Shown piece after piece: positions 11,477-21,127 of a DNA stretch of 64,000 nucleotides. The notes beneath the pieces were generated by a model, which was given only the letters and a program-made list of their open reading frames with translations, had not been told where the DNA came from and ran no database searches. A program made the translations under genes and the position numbers. Location: positions 62,001-126,000 of the forward strand of contig CP032039.1 of NCBI GenBank assembly GCA_008032935.1, in the 5' to 3' direction. The DNA is from Helicobacter pylori (GTDB taxonomy: Bacteria > Campylobacterota > Campylobacteria > Campylobacterales > Helicobacteraceae). The number at the start of each line of letters is the position of its first letter. Within the stretch, counting starts at the first letter, position 1.

Positions 11477-11893
11477 TTAATGCGGTGTTTCTTGTTCTTG
11501 TATGTATTGCTTAATCATCTCTAAAGGCGCACCCCCACAACTCCCAGCGAAATAACTAGGCGACCACAAATGCTTCCCCCACAAACTAGCTTCAACGCTT
11601 TTGAAATGGTGTTTTCTAGTCAAACGACTGCTAACGCCCTTTAAAGAATTGACTAACTTACTCACGCTCACTTTGGGTGGGTAGTTGATAAGCAAATGCA
11701 CATGATCGCTCTCCCCATCAAATTCTACCAACTCGCTCTCAAAGTCCTTACACACTTTGGCAAACACCGATCCTAAAAAATCTATCACTTCCTTGTTGAA
11801 CGCTTTACGCCGGTATTTAGTAACAAATACCAAATGCGCGTGTATTAAAAAAACACAATGCCTTCCGTGTCTCATATCATCAATTTTTTTCAT
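11477..11893 (-). CDS. tnpA: IS200/IS605-family Y1 (HUH) transposase TnpA
   Basis: A 138-residue single-domain transposase that moves single-stranded IS DNA using a tyrosine nucleophile. The HUH motif is HVH at residues 64-66 (SDHVHLLINYPP) and the likely nucleophile is Tyr130 in MIKQYIQEQ. The fold landmarks FVTKYRRKAF and SPSYFAGSCGG are also family-typical. It is divergent from tnpB, with start ATG at 11893. The frame is intact, so the transposase should be functional. Confidence 0.95.
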   Translation of the reverse strand: MKKIDDMRHGRHCVFLIHAHLVFVTKYRRKAFNKEVIDFLGSVFAKVCKDFESELVEFDGESDHVHLLINYPPKVSVSKLVNSLKGVSSRLTRKHHFKSVEASLWGKHLWSPSYFAGSCGGAPLEMIKQYIQEQETPH

Positions 11894-11929
11894 AGACTTA
11901 TTTTAACTAAAAGAGGTTAAAATACTTCT

Positions 11930-13258
11930 ATGAAAGTCAATAAGGGTTTTAAATTCCGCTTGTATCCCACTAAAGAACAACAGGATAAATTGCAACACTG
12001 CTTTTTTGTCTATAATCAAGCTTATAATATTGGCTTGAATTTACTGCAAGAGCAATATGAAACCAACAAAGATTCACCTCCCAAAGAAAGAAAGTGGAAA
12101 AAATCAAGCGAGTTAGATCATGCGATTAAACACCACTTGAACGCTAGGGGGTTAAGCTTTAGTAGTGTGATAGCCCAACAATCACGCATGAATGTTGAAA
12201 GGGCTTTAAAAGATGCTTTTAAAGTTAAAAACAGGGGCTTTCCTCAATTCAAAAACTCTAAATCCGCCAAACAATCTTTTTCGTGGAACAATCAAGGTTT
12301 CTCTATTAAGGATAGCGATGAGGAGCGCTTCAAGACATTCACTCTGATGAAAATGCCTTTACTCATGCGCATGCATAGAGACTTCCCCCCTAATTTTAAA
12401 GTGAAACAAATTAGTATCTCTTGCAACCATAGAAAATATTTTGTTAGCTTTAGCGTGGAATACGAACAAGACATTACTCCCATCAAAAACCCTAAAAATG
12501 GTGTGGGGCTAGATTTGAATATCCTTGATATAGCTTGTTCTTGTGGGGTGAATAATCACAAAAAACTAACGGACTTTAAGCAATACCCAATAGACATGAA
12601 AGAATTACTAGGGATAGAAATAGATGAAGAGTTGGATACTAAACGACTCATCCCTACTTATTCCAAATTGTATTCTTTAAAAAAATACTCTAAAAAATTT
12701 AAAAGATTGCAAAGAAAACAAAGCCGTATGGTGTTAAAGTCTAAACAAAACAAAACCCAATTAGGAGGTAATTTTTACAAAACCCAAAAGAAATTAAACC
12801 AAGCCTTTGACAAGTCTAGTCATCAAAAAACAGACAGATACCATAAAATCACAAGCGAACTTTCAAAGCAATTTGAATGGATAGTAGTTGAAGATTTGCA
12901 AGTAAAAAACATGACTAAAAGAGCTAAACTCAAAAATGTTAAACAAAAGAGTGGGCTTAATCAATCTATTTTAAACGCTTCATTCTATCAAATCATTTCT
13001 TTTTTAGATTACAAACAACAGCATAATGGCAAATTGTTAGTGAAAGTTCCCCCACAATATACGAGTAAAACTTGCCATTGTTGTGGGAATATCAACCACA
13101 AGCTTAAATTAAATCATAGGCAATATTGGTGTTTAGAATGCGGGTATAGAGAACACAGAGACATCAACGCTGCGAACAATATTTTAAGCAAAGGGTTAAG
13201 TCTTTTTGGGGTAGGAAATATCCATGCAGACTTTAAAGAACAAAGCCTTTCGTGTTAG
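11930..13258 (+). CDS. tnpB: TnpB, RNA-guided nuclease of the IS605 family
   Basis: A 442-residue TnpB. These proteins are RuvC-type nucleases guided by a right-end (omega/re) RNA and help retain the transposon. RuvC residues: Asp in GVGLDLNILDIA near 194, Glu in IVVEDLQVKNM near 319 and Asp in EHRDINAANNI near 410. The zinc ribbon has CHCCG and CLECG. The upstream TAAAAT (11918-11923) lies only 6 bp before ATG 11930, so the mRNA may be nearly leaderless. Full RuvC and zinc residues suggest activity. Confidence 0.93.
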   Translation: MKVNKGFKFRLYPTKEQQDKLQHCFFVYNQAYNIGLNLLQEQYETNKDSPPKERKWKKSSELDHAIKHHLNARGLSFSSVIAQQSRMNVERALKDAFKVKNRGFPQFKNSKSAKQSFSWNNQGFSIKDSDEERFKTFTLMKMPLLMRMHRDFPPNFKVKQISISCNHRKYFVSFSVEYEQDITPIKNPKNGVGLDLNILDIACSCGVNNHKKLTDFKQYPIDMKELLGIEIDEELDTKRLIPTYSKLYSLKKYSKKFKRLQRKQSRMVLKSKQNKTQLGGNFYKTQKKLNQAFDKSSHQKTDRYHKITSELSKQFEWIVVEDLQVKNMTKRAKLKNVKQKSGLNQSILNASFYQIISFLDYKQQHNGKLLVKVPPQYTSKTCHCCGNINHKLKLNHRQYWCLECGYREHRDINAANNILSKGLSLFGVGNIHADFKEQSLSC

Positions 13259-13335
13259 TGTCCATTAGAATGCTTTAGTTAGGAAGCTCCTTGCTTTAGC
13301 AAGGGGTGGTTTCACATAACCAAATCGCTAACAAC
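13208..13335 (+). ncRNA. Candidate TnpB guide (omega/re) RNA at the IS right end
   Basis: TnpB guide RNAs cover the 3' end of tnpB and the IS right end, and their guide is the flanking DNA just past the end. Here the segment is 13208-13315 plus a guide from about 13316, within the element helicase gene. The terminal hairpin is at 13287-13306 (CTCCTTGC, loop TTTA, GCAAGGGG). The same 3' segment is kept in the small derivative at 50455-50556. Exact RNA ends are unknown. Confidence 0.5.
13287..13306 (+). repeat. IS right-end hairpin
   Basis: CTCCTTGCTTTAGCAAGGGG forms an 8-bp stem with a TTTA loop, including T-G wobble pairs. In the derivative at 50530-50545, the corresponding stem is CCTTTC/GAAAGG, with a paired change that keeps the helix. 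Confidence 0.75.
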
Positions 13336-16089
13336 AATTATGATGCTGTGATTATCGCGCACACCCATTTGGAATTGTTGTCTAACCCTAGAGAAATCAT
13401 AGAAGGATTGAAAGAAGAAGAGCTAGTGAATGCTGAAAAAAACTTTGAAAGGCAAGAATTAGCTCATAAAAATAACCCTAGAGAAACTAAAAAACCCAAT
13501 GAAAGAGCCTTCAAAAACAAGTTAGATAAAATCCGCGCTCAATACGATGCGATTTTAGAAAAACAAGGCTCTCATATTGATATTAGTCAAATGGGGATTG
13601 ATAATTTGATCGTGGATGAAGCCCATTTATTCAAGAATCTAGCCTTTGAAACTTCTATGGAAAAAATTGCAGGGCTTGGTAACCAACAAGGCTCTAATCG
13701 CGCTAGAGATCTGTATCTCAAAACCCGCTATTTGCACCAAAACGATAAGAAAATCATGTTTTTAACCGGCACGCCTATAGCTAATTCTTTGAGTGAAATG
13801 TATCACTTGCAACGCTATTTAACCCCTGATGCGCTCAAAGAAAGAGGGTTAGAATTCTTTGATGATTGGGCTAAGACTTATGGGGAAGTGGTGAATGATT
13901 TTGAATTAGACACTTCCGCTCAAAGTTATAAAATGGTTAATCGCTTTTCTAAATTTAGCGATGTGCAAGGCTTAAGCACCATGTATAGAGCCTTTGCAGA
14001 TATTGTCTGTAATGATGATATTTTAAAGCATAACCCCCACTTTGTGCCTAAAGTGTATGGGGATAAACCTATCAATGTGGTGGTGAAAAGAAGCGAAGAA
14101 GTGGCTCAATTCATTGGAGTGGCTTTAGAAAATGGAAAATATAATGAAGGATCTATCATTGATAGGATGCAAAAATGCGAGGGCAAGAAAAATAAAAAAG
14201 GGCAAGATAATATCCTTTCTTGCACCACAGACGCTAGAAAAGTGGCTTTGGATTACCGCTTGATTGATCCAAACGCTAAAGTGGAAAAAGAATTTTCTAA
14301 AAGCTATGCTATGGCAAAAAATATCTATGAGAATTATTTAGAAACTCATGCCACTAAAGGCACACAACTTGGTTTCATAGGGCTATCCACGCCCAAAACC
14401 CATAGCCAAAAAGTCAGTTTAGAAGTGTTAGATAACGCTCATGGAATAGAAAATAAAAATCCCCTAGATGAAACTCAAGAACTTTTAGAGAGCTTGTCTA
14501 GTTATGATGAAAAGGGCAATCTTATCGCTCCTAGCAAGAAAGAATTAGAGAACGAACTCAAAGAGAAAGAGGCTAAAAGCGTCAATTTAGATGAAGAACT
14601 AGCTAAAGGCTGTAAGTTTGATGTTTATAGCGATGTTTTAAGGCATTTGGTCCAAATGGGTATCCCACAAAATGAAATCGCTTTCATCCATGACGCTAAA
14701 ACCGAAGAGCAAAAGCAGGATTTGTTCAAAAAGCTCAATCGTGGCGAAGTTAGGGTTTTATTGGGCAGTCCTGCTAAAATGGGCGTAGGCACTAACGTGC
14801 AAGAAAGATTAGTCGCTATGCATGAATTAGATTGCCCATGGAGGCCTGATGAATTGTTGCAAATGGAAGGGCGTGGGATAAGGCAAGGCAATATTTTGCA
14901 CCAAAATGATCCTGAAAACTTTAGAATGAAAATCTATCGTTACGCCACTGAAAAGACTTATGATAGCCGTATGTGGCAAATCATAGAAACTAAATCTAAA
15001 GGCATAGAGCAATTTAGAAACGCGCACAAATTAGGCTTGAATGAATTAGAAGACTTTAATATGGGTAGCTCTAATGCGAGCGAGATGAAAGCAGAAGCGA
15101 CAGGCAATCCCTTGATTATTGAAGAAGTCAAATTGAGGGCTGAAATCAAAAACGAAGAAGCAAAATACAAAGCTTTCAATAAAGAACATTACTTCAATGA
15201 AGAAAGCTTAAAAAACAACGCTTCTCAATGGGATTATCTCAAACAAGAATTGAAAGATTTAGAAACGCTTCAAAGATCCGTAATAATCCCCACTCATACA
15301 GAGATCAAGCTCTATGATTTGAAAAATGAAGAAAGTAAGGATTATGAGCTTATCAAAGTTAAAGAAGTAGAGCCTTTAAAAGAAAACGCCTCTATGAGTG
15401 AAGAATTAACGCACAAGAAACTCAAAGAACAAAACAAGCAAATAGCCGAACAAAACAAAGAAAAACTGGATGCTATTAAAAAGCAATTTGCAAGCAATTT
15501 GAACACCTTGTTTTTGAATGAAGAAGATTATAAGCTTTTAGAATACAAGGGCTTTGTGGTGAATGCTTATAAAACTAAGTATCAAGTGGAGTTTAGTTTA
15601 AGCCCTAAAGACAATCCCAATATTGCCTATAGCCCTAGCAATATGGTTTATAAAAACGATACAGCCAACATGTTTAGCTCTTATAATTTCTGCGCTGAGA
15701 TCAAGTTTGATGGGTTTTTAAAGAGACTGGATAACGCTATCACTAAACTCCCTGAAAAAATCAAGGAATTAGAAAACTCCATTGAAACCACTCAAGAAAA
15801 TATCGCTAAATACACCAGATTAGTGGAGCAAAAACTTCCTTACCCACGATTAGAATACTTGCAAGCTTTAAAATGGGATCATAAAACTCTAATAGATGAT
15901 TTGGCTAAAATGAGCAAAGACAGAGATTATAAGCCTGCGTTCAACCCTAAATCTAAAGAAGTCTTAGAGAAAATGAACGCTGAAAAAAGAGCGAGTTTAG
16001 AGAATGAGAGGGAAGAGGTAAAAGAGCAAGCCAACCAAGAAGCGTATAGCCCAATGAAAAAAGCGGCTAATGATGATTACGAGATGTGA
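13306..16089 (+). pseudogene. C-terminal fragment of the element methylase/helicase protein
   Basis: The frame begins inside the IS right end (GTG 13306) and reads into the helicase part of a very large protein. Motifs: NLIVDEAHLFKNL (DEAH, motif II), IMFLTGTPIANSLSEMYHL (motif III), RVLLGSPAKMGVGTNVQE and WRPDELLQMEGRGIRQGN (motifs V and VI), then a long coiled-coil tail. Complete relatives in H. pylori elements are near 2,800 residues with an N-terminal adenine methylase; that part and probably some 5 kb or more are absent. Such proteins resemble DarB-type antirestriction factors of phages and conjugative elements (family knowledge). The fragment has no Walker A and is probably inactive. 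Confidence 0.8.
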
Positions 16090-16354
16090 GTTTCACTAAT
16101 GTTTTCAATAACATGTTTTAAACAATGTTATTGGATTTAGCGTAACGCCTTTTATATATTCTTTTTCTCTAAACTTTTCCCTTTTTAAAAACACCCTAAA
16201 AACCACCACTAATAAAATTCTACTAACCATTTTAAAAAGAACTAACAGATAATATAACTATTTACAATAACATAGTATTAAGTTTTTCTATTTTATATAC
16301 TTTTAAGCTATTTATCTTTAAAATATGTTTAACAAAATGATAAAGGAATAAGCG

Positions 16355-17011
16355 ATGATAATCACCATAGCTAACGAAAAAGGAGGGAGCGGTAAATCCA
16401 TTTTGTGTTTGAATTTGTGCGTCCAATTATTGCTAGACAAGAAAGACATTGCCGCATTAGACACTGATAGCCAAAAAAGTTTGGAAGTGTTTAACAACAT
16501 TAGAAGCGAAACGAGTTTGCCCAATTTCACGCTCTTTAACCGCACAGGCAATATCACAGATACCTTAAAACAGATGATGGATAAATACGAATACATCCTT
16601 ATTGACACTAAAGGCGAACATTCCAAAGAAAGTCAAAGAGCTATGTTATTGAGCGATTGGGTGCTAATACCCACCACGCCAAGCCAACTAGACACAGCGG
16701 TGTTATTAGACATGCTAGAAAGGATTAGAGACATCCAAGCGTTGAATGAAAATTTGAAAGCTTGTATTGCAATGAACCGTATCCCTACTATCCCCACCCT
16801 TAAAGAGAAAAAAGCCCTCATTGATTTCATCAACCAAAATAACGCTAATGAAAGCGTGTTTTTAATGGATAATCTATTAAGCGAAAGGATAGCTTATAAG
16901 CGTTCAGTGAGTGAAGGTATGGGTGTGATGGAATACAATGACAATAAGGCTAAAAACGAATGGTCTCAATTCTATGATGAATTGATCGGGTATTTAGGGG
17001 GCAAAAAATGA
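16355..17011 (+). CDS. parA: ParA-family partition ATPase
   Basis: A 218-residue ParA/Soj-type ATPase. The deviant Walker A is NEKGGSGKSILCLNL at residues 7-21, the second motif is AALDTDSQKSLEVF (residues 33-46), and ILIDTKGEH is the Walker B region. ParA proteins position DNA in dividing cells or act in conjugation. ATG 16355 has AAAGGAATAAGCG upstream. The small gene at 17094 follows after 82 bp and could supply the DNA-binding partner. The 265-bp gap before the gene (16090-16354) is AT-rich and holds its promoter region. Confidence 0.88.
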   Translation: MIITIANEKGGSGKSILCLNLCVQLLLDKKDIAALDTDSQKSLEVFNNIRSETSLPNFTLFNRTGNITDTLKQMMDKYEYILIDTKGEHSKESQRAMLLSDWVLIPTTPSQLDTAVLLDMLERIRDIQALNENLKACIAMNRIPTIPTLKEKKALIDFINQNNANESVFLMDNLLSERIAYKRSVSEGMGVMEYNDNKAKNEWSQFYDELIGYLGGKK

Positions 17012-17093
17012 AAATGATAGAATTTATAATTTAATTCTAAATAACGCTTAATTGTGTTATGATATTAAAAACAATCTACTTTAAAGGCTAAAT

Positions 17094-17378
17094 ATGGAAT
17101 TTAAAAACACTAAAAAAGACAGGCTGAGCGATTTAGAAAATCGCTTTGAGAATGCCAACAAGCATGAAACAAACCAACATGAAAAAGAAGACAGGAAAAA
17201 AGCCCACACGCTCTATATTTCAGAGAAAGTGATGCATAGCGTAGAAGAGTATTTGAATGAATTTGGAGCGTTCAGGGAAAATAAAAGCGTGTTTGTTCAA
17301 GACGCTATTGTTTTTTATTTAGAACACAAGAAAAAAGAAATGAAGCAAATGCTTTTAGATAAGGCGAGCAAGTTGTGA
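17094..17378 (+). CDS. Small ribbon-helix-helix-like protein, likely ParA partner
   Basis: A 94-residue basic protein. The C-terminal half, with AHTLYISEKVMHSVEEYLNE followed by ENKSVFVQDAIVFYLEH, has the strand-helix-turn-helix order of a ribbon-helix-helix domain. The N-terminus is a charged, probably disordered tail. It sits downstream of parA, in the place of a ParB-like centromere-binding protein. The fold call is from sequence pattern only and needs structure prediction. Confidence 0.65.
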   Translation: MEFKNTKKDRLSDLENRFENANKHETNQHEKEDRKKAHTLYISEKVMHSVEEYLNEFGAFRENKSVFVQDAIVFYLEHKKKEMKQMLLDKASKL

Positions 17379-17421
17379 TTTTATGGTGTTTTCATATCAA
17401 TTTTCATATCAAGGAGTTTAA

Positions 17422-18594
17422 ATGGAAGAAACAAGACTTTTAAAGTTGAGAGCTTTAGCATGTTTAATGGGATTAGGCGTGAGCGGGTGCGCGTTTTTAG
17501 ATAAGCAAATCTTAAACGACCATTTGACTAAAGCTAAAAATAACCCAAAATACGATTGCCAAAAAGAAATGTGGTCTTTCCCTAAAAAATACAATGGGAT
17601 AGAGCAATGCTTAAAGGCTCAAGAAGAGCTTATTGAACCAATCATCACTAAAAAGATTGATCGGTATCAATGCGGTGATTTCACTAATGAAGGCTTAAAA
17701 GATAAGTGCTTTAAAAGAAACGATGCCTATTTAAACACTCTTTTAACGCCCATCATCCAAAAACAAGAGCGCCGTTTTAGCTGCTCTGATTTCCATAACC
17801 CAGAGCTATAAGAACAATGCAAAGACAAAACTAACGCTTATGAAAAACAACAATACCAACAAAAAAGGCTAATCAATCTCGCGCAATTAGAAGCGTTTGA
17901 AAAAGAATACGCACAATATAAACCATACATTATCCCTTACTTCACCAAAGAATGCGTTAAAAATTCGCCCCATTTAGCTAACAAGGAAAGACTATGCCAA
18001 AAAGAAGTGCATGAAAAATTTCACGACCCTTATTCTAGCTCTAAAGAATTGAGCGTTCAATCAGCTATTTCTTTTTGCATTAAAAAAGTTGATCCACAAT
18101 TAGAAAAAGCCGCTCTGATGAATGGCGTTTTTATAAGCCCTTATAAAAAATCCACCCATTGCCAAAGAACGCAATTAGACAATAAGAGCTTGAAAGAAAT
18201 CGCTTTAAATATGAACCCTAAATTAGAAAAGCAAAGCCCTTTTATTGATGCAAACAAGTTGGCTATTCAATCTGCGGGGTTATTGAGAAAGAATAAAGAT
18301 GTCTTAATCGCTTTTGCTGCAGATATTTGCATGGAGCGTAACGAACATAAAAAAGAAGAATTTATCAGCCTTAAAGAGAGTTGCACCCAATCGCAAGCCA
18401 AAATCTATAACAACAAAGAACGCTTTGACAAATTCATACAAGATTACCAAAAAGACTTAAAAACTTGTCTTTTAGACACTTCTAATACTAAAGAAGAAGT
18501 GGAGCAAAATATTTCACAATGCCAAAAAGAGCAATTGAGGGACGATAACAAAGGCTTCACTTTAGAAGAATTGGCTAAAAAATACGCTAAGTAA
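17422..18594 (+). pseudogene. Cys-rich lipoprotein of the element with a premature stop
   Basis: The N-terminus RALACLMGLGVSGCAFL has a lipobox ending in Cys, so the product should be a lipoprotein. The body has regularly spaced Cys residues (DCQKEMW, QCLKAQ, QCGDF, KCFKRN, SCSDF), suggesting disulfide-linked repeats in the periplasm. TAA at 17809-17811 stops translation after 129 residues, but the same frame continues open to 18594 with the same style (LCQKEVHEKF, SQCQKEQLRD). This is a point change, not a frameshift. The function is unknown; position near parA and virD2 suggests a conjugation accessory. Confidence 0.75.
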
Positions 18595-18618
18595 AGTTAT
18601 TTAATTTTATGGATGGTT

Positions 18619-19311
18619 TTAAAAATCCATTTCATAGTTATTGTTAGGGTTTGTGGGTTCATTAGTGGTTTTGTTAAAATTTTGAGTGGTATTTTTGAGT
18701 GCGTTTGTGTTTTCTTGCGTGTCTTGTGTAACGGCTGTGATTTGATGGTTATTTTGCAAGTTTTCTAAAGCTATACTTGCGCTTTTTAATAAGGTTTTAA
18801 AGCATTGTAATTCTTTCTGCAAAAAATTAAGCGATTTTTCACAGCGTTTAATGATTTTATCCCTTTGCCCTCTTTCATAAATGGGCAAATCATTTTCATT
18901 AGCCTGTGTTAAAAATTTTAAATCTTTTGATAGCTCCATCGCTCTAGTTTCTAAGAATTCTTTTCGTTTCTTAGCGAAACAATAGTTTTCCTCTTCAAGT
19001 CTTTTTAAATGTTCTAAAAGACTGAGCCAAGCTTGTTTGTCTAATAGATTATTTTGTGGGCTAGAATTTCTAACATTATCATCTATCTTTTTTATTTCAA
19101 GCCGAGCAATATTAACAAGTAAAGCGCTATCTTTAAAAAACTTAGCCACTAAAAACATATTACTTTTATCAGTCAAGCTTAAATTTTGATAATTCATATA
19201 CCTAAAAAATTCAAAAGCTCTTTGTGAAATACTATGTCTATCGCTTTTAAAATCTAAAGCAATTTTTTCTAAATTTTTAACAATACTCTTACTTGTGAAA
19301 ACTTTGCTCAT
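18619..19311 (-). CDS. Hypothetical protein downstream of VirD2
   Basis: A 230-residue soluble, highly charged helical protein with a Asn/Thr-rich tail. ATG at 19311 lies 5 bp after the restored virD2 stop (19317-19319), so the two are probably one operon on the minus strand. I do not recognise a domain. Location next to a relaxase suggests a relaxosome accessory (inference). Confidence 0.7.
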   Translation of the reverse strand: MSKVFTSKSIVKNLEKIALDFKSDRHSISQRAFEFFRYMNYQNLSLTDKSNMFLVAKFFKDSALLVNIARLEIKKIDDNVRNSSPQNNLLDKQAWLSLLEHLKRLEEENYCFAKKRKEFLETRAMELSKDLKFLTQANENDLPIYERGQRDKIIKRCEKSLNFLQKELQCFKTLLKSASIALENLQNNHQITAVTQDTQENTNALKNTTQNFNKTTNEPTNPNNNYEMDF

Positions 19312-19316
19312 GCTTT

Positions 19317-20529
19317 TTAATTTAGTGTAAAGCTCAAAGCGTTTTTTGAATGGGATAAATCAGTTTCTAAATCTTTGCTAAATTCTTCCTTTAAGGCTCT
19401 TAAATCTTTATAATCTTTTTCTAAATCTATAATCTTTTTTTGTGTGGCAAAAAGTTTTTTGGTGGTATACAAGATAATCTTTTATTAAAGGGCTTTTATA
19501 AACAGCTAATTTTTGAATTTTCTTATAAGTGTTTTTAGAAGTTGGAGTTTCTTTATTGAACCATTTCATTTCTTTAAGTTGCCTATTAAGTTCTTTTTCA
19601 TTTGTAGGGGGCGTGAATTTTTCTTTTTCCCAATGTGTTTTTTCTAATAGATTTTTTAGACTATCTAAATGATCAGATAGGGCATTTTCTCTTTTTTTCA
19701 AGCTTTCTATTTGAGAAGTCGCGCTGCCCAAAACTTTATAAAAATAGTTTTCATGCCTAAAACTCTTATTGTTTCTAGCCTGTTTTTCTAGTGCATCTAG
19801 CTCTGTTTCTATACTTTTAATCGCCTTATGAATATTGGGCGTGTTAGAATATTGCAATTCGCCTTTTGAGTTAGCAAATAAATAATCTTTAAATGTTTCT
19901 CTCAGTGTGTGGTAAAACTCTTTACAGCTGTCTTTAGAATGAAAGCGTAGTTGCTTATTGGTAATTTTGTTAGTTTTGTTGATAATCACATGCACATGCG
20001 GATTGTTTTGGTACGCATGGAGTTTCATTATAAAAGGGTAATCATAACCTAGCGTGTTAGTGAGTGTTTGATACACGCTTAATTCCAAAGCTTTTAAAAT
20101 TTTTTCATTACAATTTTCATCAATGCTAAACACTAGATGTAAAGCGTAATTTTTAATACGGCTATTCTTTTCTAATATTCTTTCAAATTGCTCATTCCAT
20201 TGCTCTGCTATATCATTATAATTAACTCTACTAAAAAATTCATCTCTCACTAGCTCGCCATGTTTAGCGATATAATCCATCGCCCTTTTTGAATGCAAGC
20301 ATGTCATGTTGCCTATGTTTTTGATGACCACTTGTTTTTGTGGCTCTCTTAAACGCATGAATTTTTCTTGTGTGAGTTGGGTTAAATTTTTAGCAAACTT
20401 TTCTACTTCTTTATAGTAGCGTTTAGCATAAGTGTATTGTATCTTAAGCGTCTTTTTGGGCTTGATGATCTCATAATCAAAAAGCTCATCGCTTTCAAAG
20501 TCTTTACTATAACTTTTTTCTAACGCCAT
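19317..20529 (-). CDS. virD2: VirD2-like relaxase (MOB-P type), C-terminus frameshifted
   Basis: The relaxase nicks oriT and carries the strand through the secretion channel. The metal-binding motif is QNNPHVHVIINK (His178 and His180) with His171 before it. The likely nucleophile is Tyr86 in SKRAMDYIAKHGE, which matches the first MOB-P motif. The open frame ends at 19408 after FCHTKKDYRFRKRL; one fewer A or T in the CCAAAAAACTTTTTG stretch reads KLFATQKKIIDLEKDY and runs to TAA at 19317-19319 (403 residues). Catalytic residues are all upstream of the break, so activity may survive. ATG is at 20529 and a candidate oriT lies just upstream. Confidence 0.85.
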
Positions 20530-20609
20530 TTTATTATAATTTTATTCTCCCAAAAACTTTCGCTTGTTTTAACTTTCTTAGCCCTTATTCTAACATTATT
20601 ATCCCCCCC

Positions 20610-20655
20610 TTTTTAAAGTGCAGGATAACACTTCAATTCCGTAAAAATTGAAGTC
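20610..20655 (-). other. Candidate oriT (nic site plus inverted repeat)
   Basis: On the minus strand, an 8-bp inverted repeat (CTTCAATT / AATTGAAG, arms 20646-20653 and 20631-20638, spacer 7 nt) is followed closely by TATCCTGC (20627 to 20620). TATCCTGC fits the MOB-P nic consensus YATCCTG/Y of RP4 and the Ti-plasmid border, where the relaxase cuts between G and C. The repeat lying just 5' of the nic, and the site lying upstream of virD2, are typical of oriT. Confidence 0.65.
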
Positions 20656-20751
20656 AATTTGACCTTGCAGGTGGCTAAAACACGCACTTTTAAGATATTC
20701 TTAAATCAAACTTAATCAAAAAAAACTTATTTTAAAACTTTCAATATATTG

Positions 20752-20785
20752 CAAGTTGCGCTAAAATGAAAACAAGTTGCGCTAA
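20752..20785 (+). promoter_or_regulatory. Two 13-bp direct repeats upstream of the antitoxin gene
   Basis: CAAGTTGCGCTAA occurs at 20752-20764 and 20773-20785, 21 bp apart (two helical turns), 27 bp before the antitoxin start. TAAAAT at 20762-20767 could be the -10 box. This looks like an operator for autoregulation by the antitoxin or complex. A third copy is at 21458-21470. Confidence 0.6.
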
Positions 20786-20812
20786 CTATCTTTTATTAAA
20801 AAGGAGTTCAAT

Positions 20813-21127
20813 ATGTCAAATATTATTACAGATTACTCGCAATACAGTGAAAAGCAACTGCACAATTTCTTAAACTCTATTGAAAAACAATTGCTTAAGG
20901 CAGAAAGGGATAAAAATAAAGCGATAAAAAAAATCCAAGAGTGTGAATTGCAAGAACGAATGATCAGACAGGTTTTAGCCCAAAAACATTCTCAAGAAAA
21001 AGAACCCACACCAAGTTTGTTAAATACGATCGCCTCAAAAGATGACCCAGAATACGATGTTTCGTTTGGAGGCTTCAATGATTTTTTGCAAATAGCAAAA
21101 CAAGAAAGAGAAAGGCATAATGCTTAA
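20813..21127 (+). CDS. Antitoxin of a YafQ/HP0892-type toxin-antitoxin pair
   Basis: A 104-residue charged helical protein ending in DDPEYDVSFGGFNDFLQIAK, the kind of flexible tail that wraps around the toxin. The start follows AAAAAGGAGTTC. It overlaps the toxin gene by 8 bp, which is usual for such pairs. It resembles the H. pylori HP0893/HP0895 antitoxins in arrangement. Family assignment rests mainly on the paired toxin. Confidence 0.78.
   Translation: MSNIITDYSQYSEKQLHNFLNSIEKQLLKAERDKNKAIKKIQECELQERMIRQVLAQKHSQEKEPTPSLLNTIASKDDPEYDVSFGGFNDFLQIAKQERERHNA

Larger units (their letters stand above)
11348..13315. mobile_element. IS606-like insertion sequence (IS200/IS605 family), 1968 bp
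   Basis: Divergent tnpA (minus) and tnpB (plus) are flanked by non-identical ends with subterminal hairpins. The left end follows TTTAT, the target I recall for IS606, and no target duplication is made, as expected for this family. The right end finishes in TTTCAC at 13310-13315. The same two end sequences, with the same TTTAT target, bound the 197-bp derivative at 50360-50556, which fixes both termini. Placement in the element is at a deletion breakpoint. Confidence 0.88.

Noticed and set aside
16090-16354. Possible gene in the AT-rich gap before parA
   Set aside because: No frame of useful length; the minus-strand frame at 16318-16626 is the antisense of parA.
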